Shown: positions 10,025 to 22,281 of the stretch, piece by piece | Position numbering within the stretch: the stretch's first letter is position 1 | Layout of the letters: every line of letters begins with the position of its first letter | DNA from: Odiellus spinosus | Lineage: Eukaryota; Arthropoda; Arachnida; Opiliones; Phalangiidae | DNA: 64,000 bases | Reading direction: 5' to 3' | Assembly: GCA_963920705.1 (NCBI GenBank) | Contig: OY987226.1 | Span: 1,614,501-1,678,500, forward strand | The notes under the pieces: generated by a model | The model's input: the letters and a program-made list of their open reading frames with translations, nothing else | Databases searched by the model: none | What the model was told of the DNA's origin: nothing | Translations under genes and position numbers: made by a program

Positions 10025-12472
10025 TAAACGTAAGAATATTCACACACCCTTGAAACAATGATAATTCAGATATCTACGCTAGTTTAAGTATGTACGTTTA
10101 ATTATAGACCACAGTATAAAAAAAATAGAGCGAAAAATAAGAGAAAATTCTCCGGAGACTTCTCGAGTTTTATTTTGTTTTTATTTTTATTTTTTTTTTC
10201 CTTTTTTTCCATTAGAAGAGGCTTTTGTTACTTAATCCTAACTTCTCTCGCCTCCTATCCAATACATTCTAACATACAATGCTCCTTTTCTAACTAAAGC
10301 CACATTCATTCATATATCGAAAACAAAATTGATAAATATTTTTGGTACTTTTTTATTTTCAACACGCTTAAAGGGAAACAAATTTTGAATTTATTTTGTA
10401 CGTGAATTTCTTCGCAATTTTTAAACACGTTTAAATTAATTTGTAAAGTTTGGTAAAATTTGAATAAATTAAATAGAAATTTGGACCAATCAGACTTCAA
10501 CAGCGCTTGTACTGTTCTAACGTTAAAAGAATACGCCGGCGTTGATGCTTTAGACCCTTATTAGTTTTCATTTGAAAATTCCGTCATTTTGAGTCACCTG
10601 AAAATTAATAAGTTTAATTAACTCGCAAATAATTAAAACTATATAAGTGTGAAAGTGACTTTAAGTTAGAGATCAAGCAGAGAGAGAGCGTTTCTAGCGA
10701 GAAAAAGTAAAGATGTTAGTGGGGTCTAAATTTGACAGGGGCCAAAGTGGAAGAGAAAAAGAGATCTAGAGAAAACTTTCCCTTTTTCTCCCAGATCGTA
10801 GTTCGCAATTAGTTTACTTTTCTTAGATTCTCTCTGATTAGCTTTTGCCTTTTCCAAACCTTACCCCTCCCCTCCCCAAGCGAGATCTCCTTCCCCCCGC
10901 CCCCCAGCACCCCCTGACTTCTTTAACTTTCCTTTCTTAGATTAGAACTTCTCTTTTTCCATTAGACTCCTGACTTTAAGTCTGTCCGACTTATTACAAT
11001 CAATACATTACGAACTAAAGATTCGGGGCATTTTCCATACATTTTTTCTCTTTTACCCCCTAAGATCGCTATATTAACTGAAATTAGTAAAACAAACGTA
11101 GGTAGAAAGGCGAGGCATCTAGAGATTGTATTCTTTAACTTTTCCGAATTAGTTTTGTATAAAAACCAGAAGCCAATTTTAAAGCCAAATGGAAGTAAGT
11201 GTTAAAGGTTTAGTGTCAATCCTTGTAACTCGACAAAAAAATATACCAATCGAGGGAACTACAAATGATATCAGTTCGTGGTTTTCACATAAATTTTAAT
11301 CCAAATCTTCTTTAAATCGTGATGTAATTTTGATAATTATAACGCGAAAGATTAGCGAATCTTGTTTAATAATAAACAAAGATCCAGAAGGACACGTCAT
11401 GATTTCGGAAGGCTGAAGCGACAGATATTATATCAAAAATGTCTTTGTGAACAAAGACCCAGAAAGATCCGTTATGATTTCGGATGGCTGAAGGGACAGA
11501 TATGTTAAATTTTCTTTTAAAACGTAAAATTTAATTATAATCGCAATCTGACAGGATTTAGAGTCTAATTTCAAAACAACTGATTTTATTCACTCGCAAA
11601 TATTTAAGAAAAAACATAACAGGCGATTTTCTCCCATTGACCCTAGGTTCTTCAACTTTACTTCCAACGAACCGTGAAAGTCGGACGTAGCTTGTGGCAC
11701 AATTTGACAATTTTAAGTTTAATTCCTTAGTTACCACGGTAATTTACCGCGAAGAGTAAATTACCCTCTAAACATTACAAGTTGGTGGTGTTCTATTTTT
11801 TGACTGCAGGTACGAGGTTATATTTTTTTTACCATATCGTGATACTTTCCCTTTACGAGATAATGGTACGAAAGATACCTAGATTTGGCTGTAAACCAAA
11901 GTTTTACTCGAAATAAAGACAAAAAGAAGCTGTAAGTTAACGGTGTTGCGGGGGGGGGGGGGGGACGAAAGAGATAGAAGGGTTTTTGGTAGTCACGACC
12001 CCATTGCATAATTTATTCGAGCCATCTTGAAACTCGGGTGGGCATTAACTGTCTTAGCTTATATAAAAATCTATTCCAGGCATTAAGACTTAAGTGGGCA
12101 AGCGTAAAAGATTATACGGATATATATATATATATAAGAATATAACTAGTATTTCGAGGCATACGAGAAGATACGCAAAATACAAGAGAGAGAGAGAGAG
12201 AACCGTAATGCTTTTGCTTTGTAGATAAAGAACTTGATAATGAACTAAAGATGAACTCCAAAAGTACTAAGGAACTAAAAAAACAATGATCAACGTTCGT
12301 ATTTAACTTAGCCGCTTTAAGGACCTGGTTTGGTTTTATATCTCAATCGATTTCAGACTAACTTCAAACGAAAGAACAATTTCTAAGTCGCGACGAAGTT
12401 AACTTAATATTTGATTATGTATTAAGCGAATGTCTTTCATATTTTCATATATTTATAGGACTATCTAAAAAA
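10025..12472. other. Non-coding stretch with small repeats
   Basis: No gene seen. It contains a dispersed-repeat fragment (about 10380-10560, also near 26945, 44420 and 63400), a pyrimidine-rich tract at 10855-10975, a 14-16 base G run near 11950, and short (TA)n and (GA)n tracts near 12121 and 12186. Short open frames here are A/T-biased and have no splice or family support. Confidence 0.7.
11377..11505. repeat. Tandem duplication, ~60-bp unit x2
   Basis: AACAAAGATCCAGAAGGACA... at 11377 and AACAAAGACCCAGAAAGATC... at 11446 continue in parallel through GATTTCGGA(A/T)GGCTGAAG(C/G)GACAGATAT. The copies differ by a few substitutions. Confidence 0.85.
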
Positions 12473-12480
12473 GTCAGGTT

Positions 12481-12740
12481 CATAGATAAAATAACTAACG
12501 TATATAGATTGGAAACTTCAATGGAGCAAAGTGACTCCAGCGCGTTAAGATCGCATTGACCTTGTCGCGAATTTCCCCGCTTCGGCCAAAAATAAAATAT
12601 TTTATATTAAATATTATTTGAGAGGAGGAAATTAAATCGGCTAAAAACATGTTAAAAAAGTTGTACCAACCACCAGGATCGCCGCGATCGCGCGGAGTCA
12701 TTGAGATTCCAATCTATATACGTTAGTTATTTTATCTATG
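12481..12740. mobile_element. P-like MITE with perfect 8-bp TSD
   Basis: The terminal inverted repeats start CATAGATAAAATAACTAACG and extend at least 34 bp (mirror ends at 12740). The flanking duplication GTCAGGTT is present at 12473-12480 and 12741-12748. The 260-bp body has no transposase. CAT...ATAAC termini with an 8-bp duplication recall P elements, but hAT elements also make 8-bp duplications, so the superfamily is an inference. Confidence 0.88.
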
Positions 12741-12748
12741 GTCAGGTT

Positions 12749-13700
12749 GTTAAGAATTTTTCACGCTATCAAATAAAAATTGAGTTGCGTTTTCGAAAAT
12801 ATCGTTAAAAACTATTGAAAAAAATAAATTAACTCGGAGGAATTCTACGTCTTTCGCGGGGTCTTTTTCGTGAGAGTACTTAATCCAGAACGTCCCTCGT
12901 TCTAATTGAAACTTAACAGAAGCTCAGTTGGTCGTGGGATGGTTTTACAAGAGGTTTAAGTTTAGGTTAGTTAATCTCTGGACATCTTTAGAGATTATGA
13001 CTTTCGAGATTATGTACCAGACAAAAGGAATTTGTCAAAGATAATTTTGAACCCATTGATTTAAGCCGTTTACAAGCGTAAGAGCTGTAGGTATTGTAGG
13101 TATTCTTTAGTCTTAGTTTGTAGGAATTGTCTATTTGGATATCGCGTAGAGAATAGACCAATCTGAAAATAGAGATAGCCAAGTCTTTTCGCTATATATA
13201 TGTTTGGTTTTTGGCTTTTTTTGGACTCGGCACTCGCGAGTTAAGCGGATATATGTATGCAGCGGATGAATACGTGAGAGTCGGTCTTAACTGCTTTGGT
13301 CAAAGCGCCTTCAGAGACGCTAAGATTTAACCGTCACGTTTTATAGCCCGCTCTCCGAGGAGGAGTTTCATCTCCCTGTTTGGCCAAACCTGGGCGATAT
13401 AGAAGGGCAGGGGAATTCTCCTGGTACAGTGTGTAGGCCATCCTTAGCTACTAAAAAGAACTAGTTTCTTATACGGTCCATTTACGAGTCAATTTAGAAC
13501 TCTATATACCCCTTTTTTTTTCGCAAACGCACCCGCTTGGAATCAAGTTGGGTAATTTGAACTGGTAGGACCCGAAACTTACTTCGCGGATTGAGCGTAA
13601 TTGCCAAGGAGAGGGCCATGGAAAAACGTAACGGTATTAGAGGAGTTAAAAACAGTTAGTTGCGCAAGGTTTTTACATCGAAAAATATATATGGAGCTAC
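12749..13700. other. Non-coding stretch
   Basis: No gene seen. A short fragment at about 12855-12890 (CTTTCGCGGGGTCTTTTTCG then AGAGTACTTAAT) matches the dispersed repeat near 25400 and 49215. The minus-strand 64-codon frame at 12988-13182 has a passable upstream TTTTCAG but no good donor and no recognisable family. Confidence 0.6.
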
Positions 13701-13702
13701 TA

Positions 13703-14160
13703 AGCTACGTTCATACTAGGCCTTTGATTCGATTTAAACAATTTCAAAATAGCTACGTTCACACTTCACACTTTGGAACCGTTTTCGGACCGTTTGGAAT
13801 TTTCAAATCGTCTTTCCAAGATATGAATTTTGTTTCTCGATCAAAAATGTACACGGTTGACCCCAAAATATTATAATTTGATCTTTCCAAAACGGTTAAA
13901 AACGGTTTCAAAGTCTGTAGTGTGAACGCGGCTATAGTTTCGCTAGGGTCGTGTGAAAGGGAATCCGTCTTTTCTCGAATCGATTTGATTCGATTTCTCG
14001 AAACTGATTCGGGAACCAGTTTCGTACCGATTCGGCTGGTTTCAACAACCGATAGATGAAGCTACAATAAATCGATTTATAAAGATAATGCGTGACTGTT
14101 AAAACGATTCCTGGTGGGCGATTTAAATATCCGTTTTGATTTTAACATTTCAAATCGATT
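13703..14160. mobile_element. CGTTCATACTA-family MITE, interrupted and 3'-truncated
   Basis: It begins AGCTACGTTCATACTAGGCC after a TA and carries the family core (TCTCGAATCGATTTGATTCG, GAACCAGTTTCGTACCGATT, GGTTTCAACAACCGATAGAT). A second element is inserted at 13752-13932. The far terminus seen in other copies (CTAGTGTGACCGTAGC) is missing. Other copies lie near 16816, 18057, 19640 and 59327. Confidence 0.8.
13752..13932. mobile_element. Nested 181-bp TA-flanked MITE
   Basis: Termini GCTACGTTCACACT and AGTGTGAACGCGGC are flanked by TA at 13750-13751 and 13933-13934. It splits the older element between CAAAA and GTTTCGC. It has no coding capacity. The TA duplication suits the Tc1/mariner group, but the host transposase is not visible. 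Confidence 0.82.
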
Positions 14161-15080
14161 AGTTAAGAACCGTAGGAGAATTATATTTAAAAACTTAGCA
14201 ACTAACCCTTTAGCCGCTCTGATTGTAACAACTATCCTTTTCTGATTAGAGATAGGTTTTAATCAGGTTCTCTCTGACGAGAGTAGAGCCAGGTAGTGAG
14301 GGTTGGAGTGCACCCAACGGTACTACTAATGTAAGTCGTTTTATTTGGTTTTGGCTCGGCCCCTTCTTTTTATGACGCCAGATAGGAAAGGGTTTTTGTA
14401 GGCCACTTATACTCGCTAGCCCGGTAACTGGTTTTCGAAACTTTCTTAACGCAACTTTTGGAAACTTTCGCTTCATCGGTTGTTAAAAAAGGGGGCTTCC
14501 ATGGTTTCGCGAGTTCGTGATTTGTTTTAGCCATTTTAATAATGATTTGAAGAGAGTCTGAAGGAGAAATCGGAAGCCCTATTTCCTTATCGTTTAAAAA
14601 CTCCTAATCCAACAGTAAAACAATTTTCAAACAAATATTAAACTAGAATTAAATTTAAAACAAAATAGGCTTAGCTGGATTATCGACCCACCAATAAAAA
14701 CCTCGTTAAAAAAAGCCAATCAAATTGGAAACGTAACGCTACATAATAAAATACATTGAGTAGTATAATTTTTGTAGATTTTTTACCACGGAAATGATAA
14801 TAGAATTAGCTCTCCTTCCTGCGCACCAAACCCCTTCAATTACCAAGTCATACGCCATATTATATCTCCCGCAAAACTGGGGCGCCCAAAAAAGTGAAGT
14901 GGCGCAAAAAAGCGCCTCACCAAACGGCACGTGCCGCCAATATTACATTAGAATGGATACAGGAAACACCACCGCCGTTCGGGGGTCCTCTGCCCGTTAG
15001 AGGAATACTGACAAGGACCTTGCAGCAAGAATAGCTTAACTTCAAAAAAACACTATTTAAATATAATGTAACAACATTTA
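14161..15080. other. Non-coding stretch with TTAA-MITE fragment
   Basis: About 14600-14705 is a fragment of the TTAA-flanked family (CAAATATTAAACTAGAATTAAA, AAAATAGGCTTAGCTGGATT). Nothing else is recognisable. The minus-strand frame at 14246-14476 has no family resemblance. Confidence 0.6.
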
Positions 15081-15084
15081 ATTA

Positions 15085-15775
15085 TTTAGCGCAACCGCAT
15101 TTAATCATTTAACGAGCGACATTTAAATATTTAACGAGCGACATTTAAATATTTAACGAGCGACATTTAAATATTTAACGAGCGACATTTAAATATTTAA
15201 CGAGCGACATTTAAATATTTAACGAGCGACATTTAAATATTTAACGAGCGACATTTAAATATTTAACGAGCGACATTTAAATATTTAACGAGCGACATTT
15301 AAATATTTAACGAGCGACATTTAAATATTTAACGAGCGACATTTAAATATTTAACGATCGACATTTAAATATTTAACGATCGACATTTAAATATTTAACG
15401 ATCGACATTTAAATATTTAACGATCGACATTTAAATATTTAACGATCGACATTTAAATATTTAACGATCGACATTTAAATATTTAACGATCGACATTTAA
15501 ATATTTAACGATCGACATTTAAATATTTAACGATCGACATTTAAATATTTAACGATCGATATTTAAATATTTAACGATCGACATTTAAATATTTAACGAG
15601 CGACATTTAAATATTTAACGATCGACATTTAAATATTTAACGATCGACATTTAAATATTTAACGATCGACATTTAAATATTTAACGATCGACATTTAAAT
15701 ATTTAACGAGCGACATTTAAATATTTAACGAGCGACATTTAAATATTTAACGAGCGACATTTAATTATTTAATAC
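15085..15775. repeat. 22-bp minisatellite, ~31 copies
   Basis: The unit is ATTTAAATATTTAACGAGCGAC. The first ~11 units carry CGAGCG. From about 15355 most carry CGATCG, with a return to CGAGCG near 15600 and in the last units. It contains AT palindromes (ATTTAAAT) and, in the second subtype, PvuI sites (CGATCG). It is unrelated in sequence to the 22-bp array at 2960-6276. Confidence 0.95.
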
Positions 15776-16015
15776 GTCATTTAATTATTTAATGCAACAT
15801 TGAAATATTTAATGAGCTATATTTAATAATGTTAAATATTTAATGAGCGATATTTAATACTGTTAAATATTTAATGAGCGATATTTAATACTGTTAAATA
15901 TTTAATGAGCGATATTTAATACATTTAAATATTTAATGAGCGATATTTAATACATTTAAATATTTAATGAGCGATATTTTATACAATTAAATATTTAATG
16001 CCACATTTAAATAGT
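15776..16015. repeat. Diverged extension of the 22-bp array
   Basis: Longer, looser units (ATTTAATACTGTTAAATATTTAATGAGCGAT, about 31-33 bp) share TTTAAATATTTAA with the adjacent array and appear to be its older edge. Confidence 0.85.
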
Positions 16016-16815
16016 TAATTTAAATATTTTAACTGGAATTATTGTTATTATATTGTTAGTTTAACGGAACTGAATATAATTATGTAGATATATCCAATCC
16101 AATTAACAAAAGATAAAACAAACTTCGAGCCCTAGATAAAAAACTAAAAAAATTCGAGTTATTTCTAGCTGGCTCCAAGGCAATTGCGAAATATATCACT
16201 GTGGGGTTGCGCGATGCGCTCACGCCCGTTGGAAGACCATTCTTAATTCGATGTAGTTGCTGGCATACACCCCAAGGACCAAAAACCGTCCAAAAGCGCT
16301 AAGCCATCTTCGACTATATTAGCTCTCCGCGCGAGTTGGGGTGGGGTATACCCCATACGGTATAGGGGCTAGGGTGCCAGTATAGTTCTACTACAATATC
16401 AATCCCCACTCTCCACGCTCCAATGAATCAGAGTGGATGGCAGCTGTTTGTTTGGATCTGATTATCGACAGGTCCCTCCATATTTCAAACGTAGATCCCG
16501 CTACAGCGTCTAGATACAAAGGTCACAATCAGGTAGAAGTTTTTTGACGCGTACCATGTTTGGTTTTGTTTTCTTAAAGGCCCTATCTGCTCTGAAATTT
16601 GCCCCTTTAAATGTTCTTCCCTTATGTACACAACCTAGCTTTGACTGTACAGTTTGTTATGGTCAATATCGTCTGCTAATCTAGAAAAGAAGGCGACTTA
16701 AAGAGGGTTTAAGAATCATAGGTTTAAAGTGACCATATAATTTTCATAGCTTCATGTTTTTCCAATAAATTCTACTCAATCGCGTTTAGTTTTTAGACAT
16801 TTATCACGAAACTAT
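16016..16815. other. Non-coding stretch
   Basis: No gene seen. 16540-16735 is one copy of a dispersed repeat (AAAGGCCCTATC, CCTAGCTTTGA, CGTCTGCTAA) also found near 32400-32580. A more GC-rich island at 16195-16380 includes GGGGTATACCCC but no recognisable gene. Confidence 0.6.
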
Positions 16816-17030
16816 AGCTACGTTCGCACTATACATATCCAAATCGATTTGAATCAAAAATTAAATCGCCCATTTAATTAAGCTCCGTTCACGTATCATT
16901 ATTCATAAATCGATTTATTACAGTTTTATCCGTAGGTTATTGCAACCGAATCGGTTCCCGAAGCAGTTTTATGAAATCGATTCAAATCGATTCGAGGAAA
17001 CACGGTTTTTAGTTCAGGCGACTGAAGCGA
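16816..17030. mobile_element. Decayed copy of the CGTTCATACTA-family MITE
   Basis: AGCTACGTTCGCACTATACA is followed by AATCGATTT, GCAACCGAATCGGTTCCCGA and GATTCAAATCGATTCGAGGA in family order, but with many substitutions and gaps. Confidence 0.65.
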
Positions 17031-18056
17031 AACATTTTGAAAAAATAAAATAAAAATAAATCTCTTTTTAGGTGATTTCGATTTTTTCCAAGAGGACATT
17101 GGAAATTTCGAACCAAGTAGTGGGAAATTGGTGCAAATGACCTCATTTCCAATCTCCTATATTCAAGTTTAATCCAAACAACAATACACACATTCATTGT
17201 TAAATGAGCGTTGTTCATAATATTTACCAAGTTCTAAATTACTTGGGAATACACAGTTATTTACCTGTTTAACGTTATTGTTATTTGTTAGAGAATTTTA
17301 TCTTTTCAAATTAAAAAGATTATCACCAAGTGGCGCAAACTTAACATTAAGTTGGCACACAGTCTCAGGGAACAGGGGAACCTATTTGGTTGAATTGTTT
17401 TGGAATTTTCCAATTTCCATCATTCATTTGATTTTGATGGGGAAACCAATTTCTTTGGTTATTTTATGGAAGCATATTGAAAATAAAAGTAAAACAGACG
17501 TCACGCGTACGTAAAAAACAACCTAGGGTTCAATTTCACGCGATTAAATAGACCAGATCGATTTGACAAACAGCCCGAATCGAATCAAGTTGTCGGTCTA
17601 CTTTAAGAAGGGTTGCTCCATTGACTACGGATTATTCCACTTTAAATTGATAGCGTACGTTTAAGGTATCGAACCCTTTACCATTGTTCAAAAAGAAATG
17701 GAAATAAAGGGTTACGTAGGTATCTAGGCGCTGCCAAATCAAGATGGATACGTATCGAGATAGTGTCTGCGTCAGAAAAGAAAAGTAGACCCGGCAAGGG
17801 GGGGAGCTTTGTTCGGATTTCCCGGGTTTATTATTTATTTAAAAGGTTGGATCTCGTTGGGTTGTCTAGCCAGGGAGGGGAGATACACCGTGCTTGAACG
17901 TGAAACGAGTAGCGCGGAAGGAACAAATTGCGTAGATGGATTAAATACATGATGATAAATGTCCAAATAGTACTCCAAGATTCAGCCCCATATTTTTTTT
18001 CTGTCACGTGCAAGTGGAAATGGGAGACTGCGTTTCAGTTACAAGTCTGAACACTA
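17031..18056. other. Non-coding stretch
   Basis: No gene or repeat family recognised. The plus-strand 78-codon frame at 17278-17514 and the minus-strand frames here show no known domain. Confidence 0.5.
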
Positions 18057-18326
18057 AAGCTACGGTCACACTACCATTTCAAACGGTAAATTCAAACCGA
18101 TAATCTAATCGCCACGTGTTCACGCATTATCGCTATAAATCGATTTATCGTAGCTTCATCTATCGGTTGTTGAAACCAGCCGAATCGGTACGAAACTGGT
18201 TCCCGAAGCAGTTTCGAGAAATCAATCAAATCGATTCGAGAAAAGACGGTTTCCCGTTCACACGACTCTAGAGAAACGATTAAAAATGATTTAAATCGAT
18301 TCCAAGGCCTAGTATGAACGCAGCTT
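18057..18326. mobile_element. Near-complete CGTTCATACTA-family MITE, reverse orientation
   Basis: Termini AAGCTACGGTCACACTA (18057) and TAGTATGAACGCAGCTT (to 18326) flank the family core. About 270 bp with no coding capacity. The minus-strand frame at 18092-18427 runs through it and is not a gene. Confidence 0.82.
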
Positions 18327-18334
18327 ATGAGTAT

Positions 18335-18460
18335 GAATTTTAAGTTTGCCGTTATATTCGGGTATACGTTAACTAGAATAATAAATGGATATAATATCTG
18401 ATTGACATTCACGATGGTCTTGTTCAATTAGCAAAAGTTATACGAATTCCGAGCTCTACT
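18335..18460. mobile_element. Terminal fragment of the GAGCTC family
   Basis: Shares TAAGTTTGCCGTTA, GGATAATATC-like and TTATACGAATTCCGAGCTCT sequence with 28846-28989 and the right end of the TA-flanked GAGCTC elements. It stops at GAGCTC next to TA. Confidence 0.65.
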
Positions 18461-19639
18461 GATGTTGGAGTTGTTTTACTCGACCAAAATTGAAAAATTT
18501 ACGCAATGAATCTGTATTAAAAGAAGCCCTAGTTTCGTGAATTGACCCAGTAAACCCAAAAAATCCTATCAGATTCTAGACTGGTCTGAAGAGTGTATAC
18601 ATTTATACCTCCTCTCGTAGCTTCGTCACATTGCAAACACTTGGCGTTCTAATCTAAAGCGTGTATTGAAAAGAGACGTCTCGTTGTCTCTCGCACCCCC
18701 GCGTTATATACGGCGTATGTGGATAGTCAGATTGGCAAAAAAAAAAAAAAAATTACTATCACAATAAAGCAACTATTATTGACGGTGTAACACCCGAGCA
18801 CAGGTGCAACGAGACTCTACAGCACTCGCGACCAACCTGGCAACCCACGTCTATTTCGTGAATCAATAAGAACGGTTCGAACGAAAAACATTCATATTAT
18901 AACCATAAGTCTATTATTATAAGTTAGCTAAGTCATGGAGGAAAGGTGGGAGGGAGTGGAAATGAAAGTTGTTCTTTACTACCCACCCGTAAGAGGGGGG
19001 AAAATCCTGGCAGGCTAGCTAAAAAATATTATAGAAGACATATTTTACCAATTTTAAACGCACCCTACTCTCCCGTTGTTGGCGTATCTCATCCCGGTCT
19101 AAGTAGAGCTCGCCTCGTCATTACAACTCAGTTCCCTTTCCTCCATGTCTAAGTCTACAATAGACCTCTTTCATTTATTTTCATGACAAACTCATGCGCA
19201 GTAACGGCGATGTTTCGTCTCCCTTTGACTCTCCGATTCTGTGGTTGTCTACCCCCTTTGGATGGGGTCAAAATAAACGCGAGAGGTGTATATGAAAAAT
19301 GGCAGACTTATTGTTAGGAAACAACTTATAGTGATAAGTATGGACCCATAATACACTCTCAGCGATATATGGGATCTAACATGCGAACTTTTAAGGCACG
19401 GAGGTATAGCGTCGTGAAAAATGAACAGTAATAGAGCTCTTGATGATGTGTCTCGAGAGAAGGGGTGGTGGATGGCGTACATAGAAACGAACCAGGGGGG
19501 GGGGACAAAAATTGGGGTTTGGGGTTACGGGGATCTCGACGCCCATATCCCAACTCAACCCCCAAAAAAATCCAATTCCTGATGTTGTCTCGAATGGTGC
19601 TAATATTATAATACCAACGGTTGTAGCCTGTGATGTATA
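18461..19639. other. Non-coding stretch
   Basis: No gene seen. It contains an A run near 18739 and a G run near 19497. Overlapping frames at 19249-19778 on the minus strand have no recognisable domain and partly overlap the MITE that follows. Confidence 0.5.
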
Positions 19640-19916
19640 ATCCGCGTTCATACCAGTCCTTAGAATCGATTTCCCTAGAGTCGCGTGAACGGGAAATCGT
19701 CTTTTCTCGAATCGATTTGATTCGATTACTCAAAACTGCTTCGGGAACAAGTTTCAATACCGATTCGGCTGGTTTCAACTGAACCGATAGATGAAGCTAC
19801 GATAAATCGATTTATAAAGATAATGACGTTTAAAACGATTCCTGGCGGGCGATTTGAATCGATCGGTTTGATTTTACCGTTTAAAATCGATTAAAAAATG
19901 CTAGTGTGACCGTAGC
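19640..19916. mobile_element. CGTTCATACTA-family MITE, uninterrupted copy
   Basis: CGCGTTCATACCAG at the left and ATGCTAGTGTGACCGTAGC at the right (end 19916, then TA). The core is the same as at 13703-14160 and shows what that site looked like without the nested insertion. Confidence 0.8.
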
Positions 19917-19918
19917 TA

Positions 19919-20945
19919 ATGTTCCATAGAGAACAAGAATTTATTGCAGACATTATAACGTATATACACAAGCTGGGTGAAACACATATTTTGCCCTTTA
20001 AGCAACTTGTTCAGTAGTTTATGATTTATCGGCAATTCTAACGCGAGATAAAGGGCTCGTCAGTCCGCTCTTGGTAAATGGCTTTAAATTGGTAATGTTT
20101 TTACACACACACGCATACATACACAGATATATATACGTAGAGGTAACGCGGGCCCAGGGTTCCCTTAATTAATATTGCTAGAGATGAATTTACGCTCGAC
20201 TGATTTTTGTCGCCAGATGTCGTTTTACATTGAGAGGGGGTGTGGGGAGATTCTAGCTCTTTGCTGAAATTTTTTTATTTTTTATTTTCTCCCCTCCCAT
20301 TCTACGTGTCTCTCTCACTCTCACTGCCTCATTTCTCTAATTACTTCGTTTATGAAGCCGAGATTGAGAAATTAAAAAGGAAAAAAAAAATATTAAAGGG
20401 TTAGGAACATTTTTTTTTAAATAGTTTTAGTTTAAAAATTAACGTCCAAATTCCAATTACATCCCTGGGAAACCTATGTAATTACCGTAATTATACTACA
20501 TAACAAATTACGCGGTAACTTACAGTCTCACGGTAATTTATTAGTACTCGCAAAATGAATTATTTGAATTTCTGCGATTTGTTTAATTGTTAATTAATAA
20601 TTTTAATATAAACGACTCGAAAAAAATGTGGAATTAACTCTTTACTTGATTTGAAAAAACCTGTCAAAAACTTATACTGTAGTATAAAAAGAGTAGGACC
20701 GGATGAAATGGGATTTCATTTTAAAATGGCGAGATGCGTGATGAAGGTTAATTAAGACAAAGGATTGTGTAAAGGGTTTGAAGATTGGATAAAAGATAAA
20801 AGTTCCCTGGGTATTTTGCACGTACCGCGCAGTCATGCAGTTTCTGGATTTTGCGCTATAAGTTTTAAAGGAGTCTGAAGGATATTTAAGGAGTGTTAAA
20901 GAGTGTTTTCAATAAATTTTATTGGCCAAAAAAGTAATTTTGTTT
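19919..20945. other. Non-coding stretch
   Basis: AT-rich with short homopolymers. No gene, MITE or RNA gene recognised. Confidence 0.5.
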
Positions 20946-21172
20946 CATTGTTAATTTTAAATAGAATTGAAAGATTGTTTTAATTGTTAATTTTAAATAA
21001 ATTGAAATAGATTGAGGTTTAATTGTTAAATTTAAATAGAACTGAAAGAGCTGGATAGAGGTTTAATTGTTAATTTTAAATAGAATATAAAGAGAGAATT
21101 TTAATTATTAATTTTAAATAGAATTGAAAGAGAGAGGTTTCACTGTTAATTTTAAATAAAACAGAAAACGGT
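20946..21172. repeat. Degenerate minisatellite, six ~38-45 bp units
   Basis: Units start TGTTAATTTTAAATAGAATTGAAAGAG and end with variable TTTAAT tails. Length and sequence vary from unit to unit. Confidence 0.85.
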
Positions 21173-21754
21173 TATACGGTCCATTTCCAGGTAAACTGTG
21201 CCCGCGTAGGTTTGACTATACTAAGGTGATTACGTAAGCGTGTATGTATTTAGTATCTTCAAAGGCTGTAATCAGTCGCGTGACTCGCGTCTATTTGGGC
21301 ATTCTATTTCATATTAGAATAACATTACAGCATCATCTATAACGAAATGATTTCGGTTAATTTCCCTCGCGAAACTTGGTTAAGACGAAATTTAAGCGGA
21401 TTTCGTTTCTGATATATTTAAAGATTCGGAGAAACAGCGTGATATAATTGGAGAAAGAGGAGGAGTAGATATTCGCAGCCAAGAGTGGTTTTCGTTCGAA
21501 AAGGGGGCTGCCCGTTTTGTGGCTCCCCTTTTAAGCCTCGTTGACTAAGTAGCCAATGGCGAGCCTCCCGAGACAAGGCGCCTTAAACGAACCGAGAATC
21601 TGATTAAACATATTTATTATTCATCTCGGAACCGATCATTTACATAAAGTTAATGGAGGAGACCTCTCTCTCTTTCATCCGTTATACCCAACAGTCGGAG
21701 AAAGGAGGCAAGAGACGTTGGAAGGAAACGTGAATACCTTACAATTTAAACTCA
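21173..21754. other. Non-coding stretch
   Basis: No gene seen. A slightly richer GC segment lies at 21460-21600. No repeat family recognised. Confidence 0.5.
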
Positions 21755-22281
21755 GATCGATCCATTATCTTCCGTTATTCGTATATTTTCAGATATTTAT
21801 TTTCGGATAAATTGTTCGTAACTAAAACAATGAAATTTGTATATTCGTATAATTGTTAAACGTATAAGGTTTACCCGAAGATAAGCCTTCGCCGCTTTAT
21901 CTATCTACAAATTACTCGTATTCGAACGTATAACGATGGATAAGAAACATTCGCGTTTCCAGAATTAGTCTAAAATATAAGAAACAATATTTCAAATTGA
22001 CTTTTAATTCGAAGAATAGAAATAAAACGATAAGATTTTAAATCATCTTTTTATTCGTTATTTTTCACGAAAATAAATTTTGAATTTAATTTTTATCCGA
22101 ACGTATAACGCGGATAATATTCTAAGATAAGTTACCATTTTTGGATAAAAACGGATATGGATTAGGAAATTGTTTTACTTTATCTACGAATAAGTTAACA
22201 CGAATAAGTTTAAACAGATAATATACATCAGAATTTAGTAGATTTTATCCAATTAATAAAAATTATACGAATTCAGAGCTC
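21755..22281. mobile_element. GAGCTC-family TA element, 5' end decayed
   Basis: GATCGATCCATTATCTTCCG at 21755 through AATTCAGAGCTC at 22281, then TA. It is collinear with the intact copy at 53645-54202 but lacks the left GAGCTC terminus. Confidence 0.82.

Noticed and set aside
16195-16380. GC-rich islet as a structured RNA gene
   Set aside because: Only a short GGGGTATACCCC palindrome; no tRNA, snRNA or rRNA signature.
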